Source: an uncultured Erysipelotrichaceae bacterium (lineage in GTDB: Bacteria; Bacillota_I; Bacilli_A; RFN20; CAG-826). From it: a DNA stretch of 53,575 bases. Location of the stretch: contig ONAT01000007.1 in the NCBI GenBank assembly GCA_900315885.1, positions 1-53,575 of the forward strand, written 5' to 3'. The translations under genes were made by a program, and so were the position numbers. The notes below the pieces were generated by a model, which was not told the origin of the DNA, ran no database searches, and saw only the letters and a program-made list of their open reading frames with translations. This document shows, one piece after another, positions 44,903 through 53,466 of the stretch; positions within the stretch are counted from its first letter, which is position 1, and each line of letters begins with the position of its first letter.

Positions 44903-44985
44903 AAGACTCGCTATGAAGGTCATAAAATGTTAGTTACCTTTTCTATGCGGTTGTAGCTCGTGAGGCCGCAACGAAGTTAATTTAC
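44903..44985 (-). ncRNA. L21 leader (autoregulatory mRNA structure)
   Basis: The 5' leader before rplU folds around GTTGCGGCCTCACGAGCTAC and AACCGCATAGAAAAGGTAAC, which match my memory of the ribosomal protein L21 leader family found in Bacillota. GTTGCGG can pair with AACCGCA. In that family the RNA probably binds L21 or its partner to repress the operon. No covariance search was possible here. Confidence 0.7.
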
Positions 44986-45008
44986 CACATATATATAATA
45001 TATGTCAA
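44980..45008 (-). promoter_or_regulatory. promoter of rplU-prp-rpmA
   Basis: Minus strand TTGACA (45003-45008), 17-base spacer ending in TATGTG, GTAAAT (44980-44985), just upstream of the L21 leader. The -10 is imperfect but has a TG-type extension. Confidence 0.55.
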
Positions 45009-45038
45009 ATCTTTTTCCTTAATTTTGTTAAATTTAGA

Positions 45039-45815
45039 CTAATTTAAGTGATTTTTCTTTTGTTTGTATAGCAATTGGCTTATGATTTTACTTTCACCAA
45101 TAAGCATATTACCATTTTGATAATAATTATTGTTAAAGCGATAAATAACAGGATGATTATTTAGTCTTATTTTGTATTCTTTAAAGTCTTTTTTTATCAA
45201 ACGCTTAAGTAAAAAAGCAAAGTATTCTCTTCTTTGATAAATCAAATTTTTTATTGCATAAAAACATATAAACAACGCAAAGACATATTGACCTATATTT
45301 AAGCACTTAATCACAAATATGGTTCCAAATATTAAACCAATAAGTGAAGAAATTAAAATTGATAATTTTTCATTAAAAAAACTACTTAAGATTATTTTAG
45401 TTATCTTTCCGCCATCAAGTGGAGAAATTGGTAGCAAATTAAATAACATAATAAATAAATTGATAGTGTTAAAATTTTCAAATCCATAAATTGAAATCAG
45501 ATTTTTGAAGTAAGCGTATTTTATCAAAGCACTCGTGAAAAAAAATGATAAAGGGCCTAATAAAAGTATTATTAATTGCTTCTTTCTTGAAGCGTATTCT
45601 AAGTCTCCAATTTTTGCGTAGCAACCAATAGGTAAAACACTAATTTTTTCGACTTTTAAACCTAAAATATAAGCTCCAAAAGCGTGGAATAATTCATGAA
45701 TAATATCAAGTAAAAATAAGCCAAAAACAAAAGAAAATCGCCCAAGTATTAAACTTAAAGCGATATAAATTGTCGTTAAAGGATGAACACTAATTTCTGT
45801 TAAAGATTTCTTCAT
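45039..45815 (-). CDS. spoIVFB: SpoIVFB-type intramembrane metalloprotease (M50)
   Basis: A 258-residue membrane protease. The zinc site is HELFHAFGA (HExxH) in an early transmembrane helix, and the third ligand is in NLLPISPLDGGKI; both are intact. About five or six transmembrane helices and a C-terminal cytoplasmic domain are visible. In spore formers it cleaves pro-sigma-K in the mother cell once SpoIVFA inhibition is lifted by SpoIVB. The start is ATG 45815, preceded by GAGG and overlapping spoIVFA by 26 bases, implying coupled translation. The minC-minD-spoIVFA-spoIVFB-rplU order is as in Bacillus. Without sporulation data another regulatory role is possible. Confidence 0.9.
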   Translation of the reverse strand: MKKSLTEISVHPLTTIYIALSLILGRFSFVFGLFLLDIIHELFHAFGAYILGLKVEKISVLPIGCYAKIGDLEYASRKKQLIILLLGPLSFFFTSALIKYAYFKNLISIYGFENFNTINLFIMLFNLLPISPLDGGKITKIILSSFFNEKLSILISSLIGLIFGTIFVIKCLNIGQYVFALFICFYAIKNLIYQRREYFAFLLKRLIKKDFKEYKIRLNNHPVIYRFNNNYYQNGNMLIGESKIISQLLYKQKKNHLN

Positions 45816-46335
45816 ATTTGATAACCTCATTACCGCGCATAAATAATGCTTTAAACTTTTCTTCATAACCACCAATAATTTGGTTACTTGTTAAAGTATC
45901 ATTGTTTTTGACTAAGATATCCACTAAATCAAAATATTGCGCTGTAACTCCGTTATCGTAACTTATCAAAACATAATATTTATCGTTTTCTTGCTTTGTG
46001 ATGTTATTAATAGTTCCTTTATAGATTGTATTCACGACATTATCATCAGTTTTATAATAATTATTACCTAAATATGTATAGTTATTTATAGGATTACTTA
46101 CTGTTTCTTCTTTTCCTGTACTAGTCCTAAATATTCCCCCAACCCATGCATTTATTTTTTCGTTAATAGTTGCGATTTTAAAGCCAAATATTTCGGCATT
46201 ACTATTCCCTTTTGCGTATATTAAGACACCTAAAACACCGCACACCATAAGCATTACACTTATACATAAAACAAATAATCGTGAATGTTTATTTTTATTG
46301 GTAATACGATTTCGAATTGTATTGACATTATCCAT
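45790..46335 (-). CDS. spoIVFA: SpoIVFA-like degenerate M23 protein
   Basis: A 181-residue membrane protein: a cytoplasmic head, one transmembrane helix (about 21-44) and an extracytoplasmic domain. Its end (YKGTINNITKQENDKYYVLISYDNGVTAQYFDLVDILVKNNDTLTSNQIIGG) follows the pattern of a LytM/M23 fold but lacks the zinc-binding His residues, as in SpoIVFA. It is shorter than the roughly 260-residue Bacillus protein. In spore formers it inhibits SpoIVFB and is cut by SpoIVB. Position between minD and spoIVFB and the overlap with spoIVFB support the call. Confidence 0.8.
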   Translation of the reverse strand: MDNVNTIRNRITNKNKHSRLFVLCISVMLMVCGVLGVLIYAKGNSNAEIFGFKIATINEKINAWVGGIFRTSTGKEETVSNPINNYTYLGNNYYKTDDNVVNTIYKGTINNITKQENDKYYVLISYDNGVTAQYFDLVDILVKNNDTLTSNQIIGGYEEKFKALFMRGNEVIKYEEIFNRN

Positions 46336-46354
46336 TTTCTTCCCCTATAAAAAT

Positions 46355-47119
46355 TTATGAATTGAATAAAACATTTATGATACGTGAGAACTTAGATTGT
46401 TTCTTTAGTCTTTCTTCTTTTCCTAAAATCTTATTAGCGATGTTTGTAAATTCAACATAAGTATCAGATTTTTTATCAATGAGTGTTCCATAATTTTGTT
46501 CATGTTGCACGGAACTTGACTCTTTAATCATACCGATAATTGGTAAATCCATTACTCTTTCAATTGTTTCTATTGGTAACATTGCATTACTTTTATTTAC
46601 TTTATTAACAATTAATTTAATGTCATTAATATCATTATTTTTTAATATACCCACGACTTTATCAGCGTCGCGGAGCGAAGTTTTATCTAGTGTTAAGACC
46701 ACTAAAGCTTCTTTAGCATTTCTAATTGCGTTAAAGAATCCTTTCTCGATACCAGCAGGTGAATCAATAATAATAAAATCAAATTCATTTTGTAAATTAT
46801 TAATAATCGCGGACATGTAGTTTTCATTAATATCTAATACATTAATGCGCATCCAAGCGGGTAATAAATATAATGTTGGAGCATATTTATCTTGCACTAG
46901 TGCTTGTCTTAAAGTCGCTCTACCTTTGATGACATCTTCTAAATCATAAACAATGCGTGATTCTAAACCTAAGACGACATCAAGATTTTTTAAGCCTAAA
47001 TCTGCATCAATTAAGACAACTTTTTTCTTTTCATGCGCTAACGCTCGACCTAATAAAGCTGTAATTGTTGTCTTACCAACGCCACCTTTACCGCTTGTCA
47101 CTACAATAACTCTTGCCAT
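46355..47119 (-). CDS. minD: septum site-determining ATPase MinD
   Basis: A 254-residue ParA/MinD ATPase that recruits MinC to the membrane to block division away from midcell. The deviant Walker A is VTSGKGGVGKTT at the N-terminus, and other motifs are DADLGLKNLD and IIIDSPAGIE. The C-terminal KFSRIINVLFNS is an amphipathic helix for membrane binding. The start is ATG 47119, one base after the minC stop, with GGAGG upstream; the longer frame to 47143 lies inside minC. Confidence 0.96.
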   Translation of the reverse strand: MARVIVVTSGKGGVGKTTITALLGRALAHEKKKVVLIDADLGLKNLDVVLGLESRIVYDLEDVIKGRATLRQALVQDKYAPTLYLLPAWMRINVLDINENYMSAIINNLQNEFDFIIIDSPAGIEKGFFNAIRNAKEALVVLTLDKTSLRDADKVVGILKNNDINDIKLIVNKVNKSNAMLPIETIERVMDLPIIGMIKESSSVQHEQNYGTLIDKKSDTYVEFTNIANKILGKEERLKKQSKFSRIINVLFNS

Positions 47120-47120
47120 A

Positions 47121-47615
47121 TTACATAGCCTCCATTTCTTCATACGACATTAAATATTTTTCACCGCTAAAAACCTTTTTATTGTTGTGGCGGTCAATGA
47201 ATATAGTATTTGCAAACTTATCAGCGTATATTGATGATTTATCATCTTCTAAAATAATTGTCCCATGCACTTCACCAATAAAAACCACGTTGTTTTTAAT
47301 ACGAAGTAATGCTCCATTATTTACATTACCGACAATGATTTTTGGTCCTAAACAATATACTTCTTCTCCTGAATGTATGACTGTTTTTTCTAAATTACAT
47401 TTAGATTCTTTTTCATATTTAATCATTTTCAAATACGCACTTTTAAAATTAAAGAATGTTAAAAGAACTTGTTTAAAAAAGCCATTTGATGGTTTTTCAT
47501 TAAAAACAAGACATACTTCTTTTTTACGTTTATCTAAACGCCTACTTTCTAAGTAGTTATTAATTGTAGTAATAGCTTGTGCTTCGTCTTTATTATCTAT
47601 TAACAATGTTTCCAC
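47121..47615 (-). CDS. minC: septum site-determining protein MinC, short form
   Basis: A 164-residue MinC. The C-terminal beta-helix domain (about 85-155) is clear (IHSGEEVYCLGPKIIVGNVNNGALLRIKNNVVFIGEVHG). The N-terminal FtsZ-inhibiting domain is only about 80 residues and diverged, so the whole is shorter than the usual 215-230 residues. The chosen start is GTG 47615, 8 bases after GAGG; GTG 47624 overlaps that site. It sits directly before minD. The mreBCD genes that lie between radC and minC in Bacillus are not here. Confidence 0.88.
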   Translation of the reverse strand: METLLIDNKDEAQAITTINNYLESRRLDKRKKEVCLVFNEKPSNGFFKQVLLTFFNFKSAYLKMIKYEKESKCNLEKTVIHSGEEVYCLGPKIIVGNVNNGALLRIKNNVVFIGEVHGTIILEDDKSSIYADKFANTIFIDRHNNKKVFSGEKYLMSYEEMEAM

Positions 47616-47639
47616 TACTGTCACCTCAAAATAATTAAA

Positions 47640-47663
47640 ACACTATCCGTTGTCGAATAGTGT
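47640..47663 (-). terminator. terminator-like hairpin after radC
   Basis: A stem ACACTATTCG / CGGATAGTGT with one mismatch and a four-base loop, followed by TTTTAATTATTTT on the minus strand. It overlaps the radC stop and precedes minC. Confidence 0.7.
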
Positions 47664-48349
47664 CATATTAAATCGTGATCTTTAAATGAATAATAATTAT
47701 TTTGTCCTATGATTACGTGATCGAGCATTTTTAAATGTAAAGAATTCGCCATCACCTTAATTTCATTTGTTAAATAGATATCTTCTTTTGAAGGATTAAC
47801 GTTAAAAGATGGGTGATTATGTAAAATAATAAATTTTTTATAACCAGTTTTTAAAATAGTCTTAAAAGCAATATTAAAATCAAAATTGACTTCACTTAAT
47901 CCACCCATGGCTAGAATTACTTCTTTTTTAACTTCATTATTGCGATTTAACACTAAAACCATTATTTCTTCATTACTTTTTTCTAAGTATTTTAGATGGT
48001 ACATTTTATAAATGTCTTCTGAACATCTTATTATTTCTTTTGCGGAATATTTAAGATTTTCAAATCGCACCATTATTTCTTTTATTGCTAATAATTTAAT
48101 CGCACTTGCATTTTTAATACCTTTGATTTGACATAAAGTCTCATAATCTATATCAATAAAACCTAATAATCCTTTGCTTGCATCTAACAAATTATTTGCA
48201 ATATTAAGTGCGGAATTGTTTTTAGTTCCTGATTGAATAATTAATGTGAATAATTCAGCATTTGATAATGTTTTAATTCCGCATTTAATCGCCTTCTCTC
48301 TTGGTCTTTCTTCTTTCGGATAATCTAAGATTCTTGCAGTTAATCCCAT
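47663..48349 (-). CDS. radC: RadC-family JAMM/MPN+ protein
   Basis: A 228-residue protein with an N-terminal helix-hairpin-helix region (about 20-100) and a C-terminal JAMM metallo-isopeptidase-like domain. The metal motif is HNHPSFNVNPSKED near residue 178. Despite its name, a DNA repair role is not established. The first ten bases overlap the end of the small GG-leader peptide gene, so the two are likely co-translated. Confidence 0.92.
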   Translation of the reverse strand: MGLTARILDYPKEERPREKAIKCGIKTLSNAELFTLIIQSGTKNNSALNIANNLLDASKGLLGFIDIDYETLCQIKGIKNASAIKLLAIKEIMVRFENLKYSAKEIIRCSEDIYKMYHLKYLEKSNEEIMVLVLNRNNEVKKEVILAMGGLSEVNFDFNIAFKTILKTGYKKFIILHNHPSFNVNPSKEDIYLTNEIKVMANSLHLKMLDHVIIGQNNYYSFKDHDLI

Positions 48350-48516
48350 GTAAACTTAAATCCACCTGGAAATGTGGCATTTCCTGATTTTGAAGCAAAC
48401 AAACGATAAGTAATAACAGTCACTAAGGCAATCGCAAGTATTGCCATAACCGTGGCAATAGTAATAGCTTCGCCACCTTTTAATTTACTTAATTCAAAAT
48501 CTGATAATTTATGCAT
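48340..48516 (-). CDS. 58-residue peptide with a double-glycine leader
   Basis: An open frame from ATG 48516 to TAA 48340, too short to be noticed easily. The N-terminus MHKLSDFELSKLKGG matches the double-glycine leader consensus LSxxELxxIxGG of class II bacteriocins and ComC-type signal peptides at nearly every position (Leu for Ile). After GG comes a transmembrane-like stretch (EAITIATVMAILAIALVTVI) and the tail FPGGFKFTWD. The ribosome binding site GGGAGG (48524-48529) is 7 bases upstream. It overlaps radC by 10 bases. No leader-cleaving ABC transporter is in the window. It could be a secreted peptide, or a membrane microprotein whose resemblance is fortuitous. Confidence 0.7.
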   Translation of the reverse strand: MHKLSDFELSKLKGGEAITIATVMAILAIALVTVITYRLFASKSGNATFPGGFKFTWD

Positions 48517-48522
48517 TTAAAA

Positions 48523-48546
48523 ACCTCCCACTATAATGTAGGAGGT
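48523..48546 (-). terminator. valS terminator-like hairpin that also contains the ribosome binding site of the GG-leader peptide
   Basis: Minus strand ACCTCCTAC / GTGGGAGGT pairs over nine base pairs (one G-U) with a six-base loop, followed by TTTTT. It lies 20 bases after the valS stop. The downstream arm includes GGGAGG, the only ribosome binding site of the peptide gene, so the folded RNA would both end valS transcription and hide this site in read-through messages. Confidence 0.85.
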
Positions 48547-48566
48547 CATTTTTAATTTTTCGATAA

Positions 48567-51170
48567 TTATTTTAATTTTGCAATTTTTTCTTCCAAAACT
48601 AATTTTTTATTTAAATAGTTTGCTAACTTATCTTTTTCTTCTTGAACTTTATTTGCAGGAGCTTTACTTACAAAATTAGGGTTATTAAGCATCTTATTAC
48701 CACGCTCAATCTCCGAATTAATCTTACTTAATTCATTTTCAAGTTTAGCAATAACAACACTCTTATCAATATTATCTTCAACGCCAAATTGCGCTAAATC
48801 ATAAATAAATAAGTTGAAGTTCTTTAAGACATCTTCATTATCTTCATAAATAATGTCACTTGCGAAAGTAAAACGTTCTAAGTAAGGAGCATATTTCTTG
48901 AAAACATTAGTTTTATCAAAAATATGAAGTTTAATCTTTGCGTTTGGCGCTAAATCATTATGAACTTTATAATTTCTAATATCCTTAATAAGGTTAAATA
49001 AAACTTCTACTTCTTGAATTGATTTCTTATCAACATAAGAATCATCAACTTCAGGATAAGATTCTAACATAATAGATTCTAAATGATTTGGTAAGTTTTG
49101 ATATAATTCTTCTGCGACAAAAGGTGTATAAGGATAAATCATCATAATAATAGCCTTTAAAACGCGATATAAGACTTGATATGTTACTTTCTTAGCTTTT
49201 GTATCATCGCCATTTAAAGTGACCTTAGCCATCTCTAAATACCAAGAGCAGAAATCATCATAGACAAAATTATATAAGTGAGTTGAAGCATTACCTAATT
49301 CATAACGATCCATATTATAAGTAACGCCTTCAATCGTGGCCATTAATTTAGCCATGATATATTTATCAAGAGGATTTAAGTCTTCAATTGTAATATCTTT
49401 AATTTTGAAATCAGGAGGTAAAACACCTAAGACAAAACGTGAAGCATTCCAGATCTTATTAATGTAATTAGCGCTAGCTTCTACTTTTTCTTCGACATAT
49501 CGAGAATCTTGGCCTGGTGTTCCTGTTGTCGTAATAAAGTAACGGAGTGCATCCGCACCATATTTATCTATGACATCCATTGGATCAATACCATTACCTA
49601 ATGATTTAGACATCTTACGACCTTGGGAATCACGAATTAAGCCATGAATTAAGACCTTTTTAAATGGTACTGATTTTGTAAATTCTAGACTTTGGAATAT
49701 CATTCTTGAAACCCAGAAGAAGATAATATCATAAGCTGTAACCATAACATCAAGTGGGAAATATCTTTGATAATCTGATGTTTTTTCAGGCCAACCTAAA
49801 GTTGTAAACGGCCATAACGCACTAGAAAACCATGTGTCTAAGACATCTTCATCTTGAACATAGTTTTCCATATCTTTTGGTGGTTCAACAGAGACAACAA
49901 CTTCATGAGTTACTTTATGATAATAAGCAGGAATTCGATGTCCCCACCATAATTGACGAGAAATACACCAATCATCTACTTTTTCCATCCAACTTGTAAA
50001 TACTTTATTGAAGCGGTCAGGATAGAATTTAATAGCCTCATCACTTTCTTGATTTTTCAAAGCTTGATCTGCTAAAGGACGCATCTTAACAAACCATTGT
50101 TTTGATAAGTATGGTTCAACAACCGCGTCACTTCTTTCACTATGACCAACTTGATGAACAATATGCTCAATTTTAATTAAGTTACCATCATTTTTGATAT
50201 CTTCGACAAGTTTTTCGCGGCACTCAAAACGGTCTAATCCGCAATACTTACCACATTTTTCATTCATCGAAGCATCAGGATTCATGACAATAATTGGCTT
50301 AAAGCCATATTTTTCACCAATCTTAAAGTCATTTGGATCATGAGCTGGAGTACATTTCATAGCGCCAGTACCAAATTCAATATCAACATATTCATCACCA
50401 ATAATAGGTAATTCGTCTCCATTTGCTGGATTAATTACTTTTTGACCAATAAGATGTTTATATCTTTCATCTTTAGGATTAACGATAACGCATGTATCTC
50501 CAAACATTGTTTCAGGTCTAGTTGTGGCAACTGTTAAATATTCATTAGTGCCAACGATAGGATATTTAAAATAATAGAATTCTCCTTCATCATCTTTATA
50601 AATAACTTCAATGTTACTTAAGGCTGTTTTTTGGACTGGATCCCAGTTAATAATTTTTTCACCTTGATAAATAAGACCTTTATTATATAAATCAACGAAT
50701 ACTTTTCTAACTGCTTTATTTAAGCCTTCATCAAGCGTAAATCTTTCGCGAGAATAATCAAGCGCTAAACCTAATGTTGCCCATTGACTATGGATTGATT
50801 TAGCGTATTCTTTTTTCCATTCCCAAGCTTTTTCAAGGAATTTTTCACGGCCTAAATCATAACGAGATATGCCTTCACTTCTTAGTTTTGCCTCAACTTT
50901 TGCTTGCGTAGCAATGCCAGCGTGATCCATACCAGGAACCCACAAAACATCATAGCCTTTTGCTTTTTTATAACGTGCAATAATATCTTGCATTGTGGTA
51001 TTAGATGCATGTCCTAAATGCAATTTGCCAGTGACATTTGGAGGTGGGATAACCATCGAAAATTTAGTTTTAGTTAAATCTTCGCCAGCTTTAAAATAAC
51101 CTTTTTCCTTCCAAAATTCATATTTTCCTTTTTCAACTTCTTTGGGATTATAACGTGTGTCCAATGCCAT
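48567..51170 (-). CDS. valS: valyl-tRNA synthetase
   Basis: An 867-residue class I synthetase charging tRNA-Val. The HIGH-type motif is NVTGKLHLGHASN (about residue 45), the editing (CP1) domain carries TTRPETMFGDT (about 215), the KMSKS loop is DSQGRKMSKSLGNG (about 520), followed by the helical anticodon domain. The C-terminal 65 residues are the ValRS coiled-coil arm (VVIAKLENELSKINSEIERG). A Val T-box leader controls it. The ribosome binding site is AGGAGG. Confidence 0.98.
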   Translation of the reverse strand: MALDTRYNPKEVEKGKYEFWKEKGYFKAGEDLTKTKFSMVIPPPNVTGKLHLGHASNTTMQDIIARYKKAKGYDVLWVPGMDHAGIATQAKVEAKLRSEGISRYDLGREKFLEKAWEWKKEYAKSIHSQWATLGLALDYSRERFTLDEGLNKAVRKVFVDLYNKGLIYQGEKIINWDPVQKTALSNIEVIYKDDEGEFYYFKYPIVGTNEYLTVATTRPETMFGDTCVIVNPKDERYKHLIGQKVINPANGDELPIIGDEYVDIEFGTGAMKCTPAHDPNDFKIGEKYGFKPIIVMNPDASMNEKCGKYCGLDRFECREKLVEDIKNDGNLIKIEHIVHQVGHSERSDAVVEPYLSKQWFVKMRPLADQALKNQESDEAIKFYPDRFNKVFTSWMEKVDDWCISRQLWWGHRIPAYYHKVTHEVVVSVEPPKDMENYVQDEDVLDTWFSSALWPFTTLGWPEKTSDYQRYFPLDVMVTAYDIIFFWVSRMIFQSLEFTKSVPFKKVLIHGLIRDSQGRKMSKSLGNGIDPMDVIDKYGADALRYFITTTGTPGQDSRYVEEKVEASANYINKIWNASRFVLGVLPPDFKIKDITIEDLNPLDKYIMAKLMATIEGVTYNMDRYELGNASTHLYNFVYDDFCSWYLEMAKVTLNGDDTKAKKVTYQVLYRVLKAIIMMIYPYTPFVAEELYQNLPNHLESIMLESYPEVDDSYVDKKSIQEVEVLFNLIKDIRNYKVHNDLAPNAKIKLHIFDKTNVFKKYAPYLERFTFASDIIYEDNEDVLKNFNLFIYDLAQFGVEDNIDKSVVIAKLENELSKINSEIERGNKMLNNPNFVSKAPANKVQEEKDKLANYLNKKLVLEEKIAKLK

Positions 51171-51194
51171 AAAATTACCTCCTAAAAATAAAAA

Positions 51195-51395
51195 AACGTC
51201 CTAATTTAAGGACGCTAAATACGTGGTACCACCTTAATTTACATTAAATATCTAATGTACACTTAAGTATGCTTTTAACGCGAGCAACGTGATTTCCATC
51301 ATGACTCCAAAGCGACATTCATAATATCTTATCATCTTGTTTCACCTAATCAAGACTCTCTAAAGATAAAAATATTACTACTCCTCTTTATCAAC
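51195..51395 (-). promoter_or_regulatory. T-box riboswitch leader of valS
   Basis: The minus-strand leader has AGGAGTAG (specifier loop 5' side), the stem I motif TTAGGTGAAAC, specifier GTC (Val, 51314-51316, followed by a purine) within AATGTCGCTTTGGAG, the antiterminator core GGTGGTACCACG (51222-51233), and a terminator hairpin (51197-51214) with a seven-T run. Uncharged tRNA-Val would switch valS on. Confidence 0.93.
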
Positions 51396-51404
51396 ATCGA
51401 CTTA

Positions 51405-51433
51405 ATTATATTAAATAAGTTATAAAAACGCAA
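51405..51433 (-). promoter_or_regulatory. promoter of the valS T-box transcript
   Basis: Minus strand TTGCGT (51428-51433), 17-base spacer, TATAAT (51405-51410), just upstream of stem I of the T-box and just downstream of the acyltransferase stop. Confidence 0.6.
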
Positions 51434-51456
51434 ACAAATTATGAAAATAAAGAATT

Positions 51457-52251
51457 TTATTCTTTCTTCTCGCTAATTGGTAAATAAGTGTGATATGAAA
51501 CATTATCTTTAAATAAAGTTTCATTCCAGAATTTCATTGCAGTTTCATAAAACATTTCCGTGTTTTGATTTACATCATATTCTTCTTTTGGATAAATAAC
51601 ATGAGATAAAGTTAAAGTCATACGTGGCTTTAAAAATTTTAAAATCTTCGGCTTACGATATGTTTCACTAGCGATAACAATTGGCTTTTTTAACATGGCT
51701 GCATACTTAAATGATGTTTTATCGAATTTTCTTAAACCATTATAATAAGGCCAAAGTGTTCCTTCAGGATAAATGGATATCATTGATCCCTTATTCACTA
51801 ATTCTTTCATTGCGTTATTAAAATTTCTGAAATTACGCATGTTATTAGGTAAAGGTAAACAACCTAGCATCATAACTAAGGTACTTAAAACTGGTGTGTT
51901 AACAACATCAGGATGCGATAAAACATAAGTACGGCGAGGAAATCCGACAAAAACATGAGAAATATAAGCATCGATGTAATGGGTATGATTTGAATAAAAG
52001 AACACTCCTTCTTTTTTCTTTAATTCTTTGCGTAAATACTTTTTATTTTTGACGCATACACCAAAACATATTTTACTAACTAACCATAAAATTGGAAAAG
52101 CAATAATGTAATAAAGAATAAAGGAAAAGAAACGAAAGAAAATGTTACGATGAATATAGCAAAAATTATCTTTTAATGGCTTATTGTTATGTATAGCGGT
52201 GCCAAAATCATCTTGCATATCTTCGTGATAATAATAAGTTTTACGTCCCAT
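51457..52251 (-). CDS. PlsC-like 1-acyl-glycerol-3-phosphate acyltransferase
   Basis: A 264-residue membrane-associated acyltransferase of the lysophosphatidic acid acyltransferase family. The HX4D motif is SNHTHYIDAY (about residue 92), and the second block is ISIYPEGTLWPY (about 157). A hydrophobic helix lies at about 38-60. It would acylate a lysophospholipid or glycolipid at the inner membrane face. The start overlaps the glycosyltransferase stop by one base (TAATG), pairing it with a diacylglycerol glycosyltransferase, so a role in membrane glycolipid synthesis is likely. Exact substrate unknown. Confidence 0.88.
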   Translation of the reverse strand: MGRKTYYYHEDMQDDFGTAIHNNKPLKDNFCYIHRNIFFRFFSFILYYIIAFPILWLVSKICFGVCVKNKKYLRKELKKKEGVFFYSNHTHYIDAYISHVFVGFPRRTYVLSHPDVVNTPVLSTLVMMLGCLPLPNNMRNFRNFNNAMKELVNKGSMISIYPEGTLWPYYNGLRKFDKTSFKYAAMLKKPIVIASETYRKPKILKFLKPRMTLTLSHVIYPKEEYDVNQNTEMFYETAMKFWNETLFKDNVSYHTYLPISEKKE

Positions 52252-53429
52252 TATTTAAGCAAATTCCTTTCTTTTAATTCAGAAATAATGATATCAGCGA
52301 TTTGTTCTGAACCATTTTGATTCTTATTAACATTTTTATTAATATTTGCTCTTAATGCCTCTAAGTAAGATGGGTGTTCATATAAGTATGTAACTGTTTT
52401 TGGTAAGTGACGAATAAAATAGCAAGTCACGCCACATTTTAATGTATCAGCGAACAATTTAGCGGATGCTTTTTCAATATTATGAGCGTAATAATCAACA
52501 ATAACAGGTGTGCCCATAAATAAAGAATCTAACACGGCGTTTGGTCCACTTTTAGTAATGAATACGTCGCTTGCACCATAATATTCATACGCTAGTGGCG
52601 TAAACTTTAACGGGACAAGTGTTATATTACTAGGAACTTTATCCTTCTTCTTTTCAAAATAGTTATAAACTTTTTCGTTTTTACCTGCTAAAAGAATAAT
52701 AGTAACCGGGAATTTTAAATGTTTAATTAACTCATTACATGCTCTTTTGGCTTTACCTTGGGCATAAGCTCCATCGGCAATCATAATGGTGAATTGATTT
52801 AATGGCAAATTATATTTCTTACGATATTCTTCTTTGGTTCCGTTCGCCGTTGCTACTTCATTTCGAGCAGTAAAAAATACCTTACGCACTGATTTATAAT
52901 CAAAATGACGACGACGTATAGCTTCATTACAAGCATTATCGTTGTTATTAATAAATAAGTCACTGCGATTATCCCACCACACGTGAACGTTATTATCAGG
53001 GTTATATGTAATAACTGTAAGGTTTGGTAGATATTTCTTTTTTAATTCTACGGCCGCAAAAGTAATAAAATAATGCGTAGAGATAATAACATCAGGCTTA
53101 TATTTAAGCATAGTTTGAACTGTGGCGTCAGTGTATTTCTTAAATAAAGTTCGGTGACATAGACGCATAAAATGCTCTTTGCCGACTAACTCAAGAAACC
53201 AAAATATTCCAACACCAAAGAATTTATCTTTGTTCGTTTTTTTTGTACAATCAGATAAAAATTTTTGAAATTTAATGGTATCTTCATTACCTTCATCCAT
53301 AATATATGATTCGATAATTTCGATTTGATCGTTATATTTGTCTTTTAATCCAGACGCAATCGCAGACATGGACATAATATGTCCCATTCCCGATTCAATA
53401 TATGTTAACAAAACTCGTGGTTTTTGCAT
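52251..53429 (-). CDS. MGDG-synthase/UgtP-type diacylglycerol glycosyltransferase
   Basis: A 392-residue GT-B glycosyltransferase (GT28 type). The N-terminal domain has the glycine-rich GMGHIMSMSAIASGL (residues 15-29) and IISTHYFITFAAVEL (about 120), as in MGDG synthases and UgtP. The C-terminal donor domain has FITKSGPNAVLDSLFMGTPVIV near residue 290. It would transfer glucose or galactose from a UDP-sugar to diacylglycerol at the cytoplasmic membrane face, giving glycolipids and possibly lipoteichoic acid anchors. It is co-transcribed with the acyltransferase from a strong promoter. Confidence 0.87.
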   Translation of the reverse strand: MQKPRVLLTYIESGMGHIMSMSAIASGLKDKYNDQIEIIESYIMDEGNEDTIKFQKFLSDCTKKTNKDKFFGVGIFWFLELVGKEHFMRLCHRTLFKKYTDATVQTMLKYKPDVIISTHYFITFAAVELKKKYLPNLTVITYNPDNNVHVWWDNRSDLFINNNDNACNEAIRRRHFDYKSVRKVFFTARNEVATANGTKEEYRKKYNLPLNQFTIMIADGAYAQGKAKRACNELIKHLKFPVTIILLAGKNEKVYNYFEKKKDKVPSNITLVPLKFTPLAYEYYGASDVFITKSGPNAVLDSLFMGTPVIVDYYAHNIEKASAKLFADTLKCGVTCYFIRHLPKTVTYLYEHPSYLEALRANINKNVNKNQNGSEQIADIIISELKERNLLK

Positions 53430-53466
53430 GTTTACCTTCCCTTATGTCTATCTTGTAGACAACATT

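Noticed and set aside
47113-47556. 147-codon plus-strand open frame
   Set aside because: Antisense to minC, in a conserved min cluster. Composition is that of a shadow frame.
51420-51456. AAAGAAT / ATTCTTT hairpin after the acyltransferase gene
   Set aside because: Almost all A-U pairs and a poor T-run, and it overlaps the valS promoter region. Not a convincing terminator.
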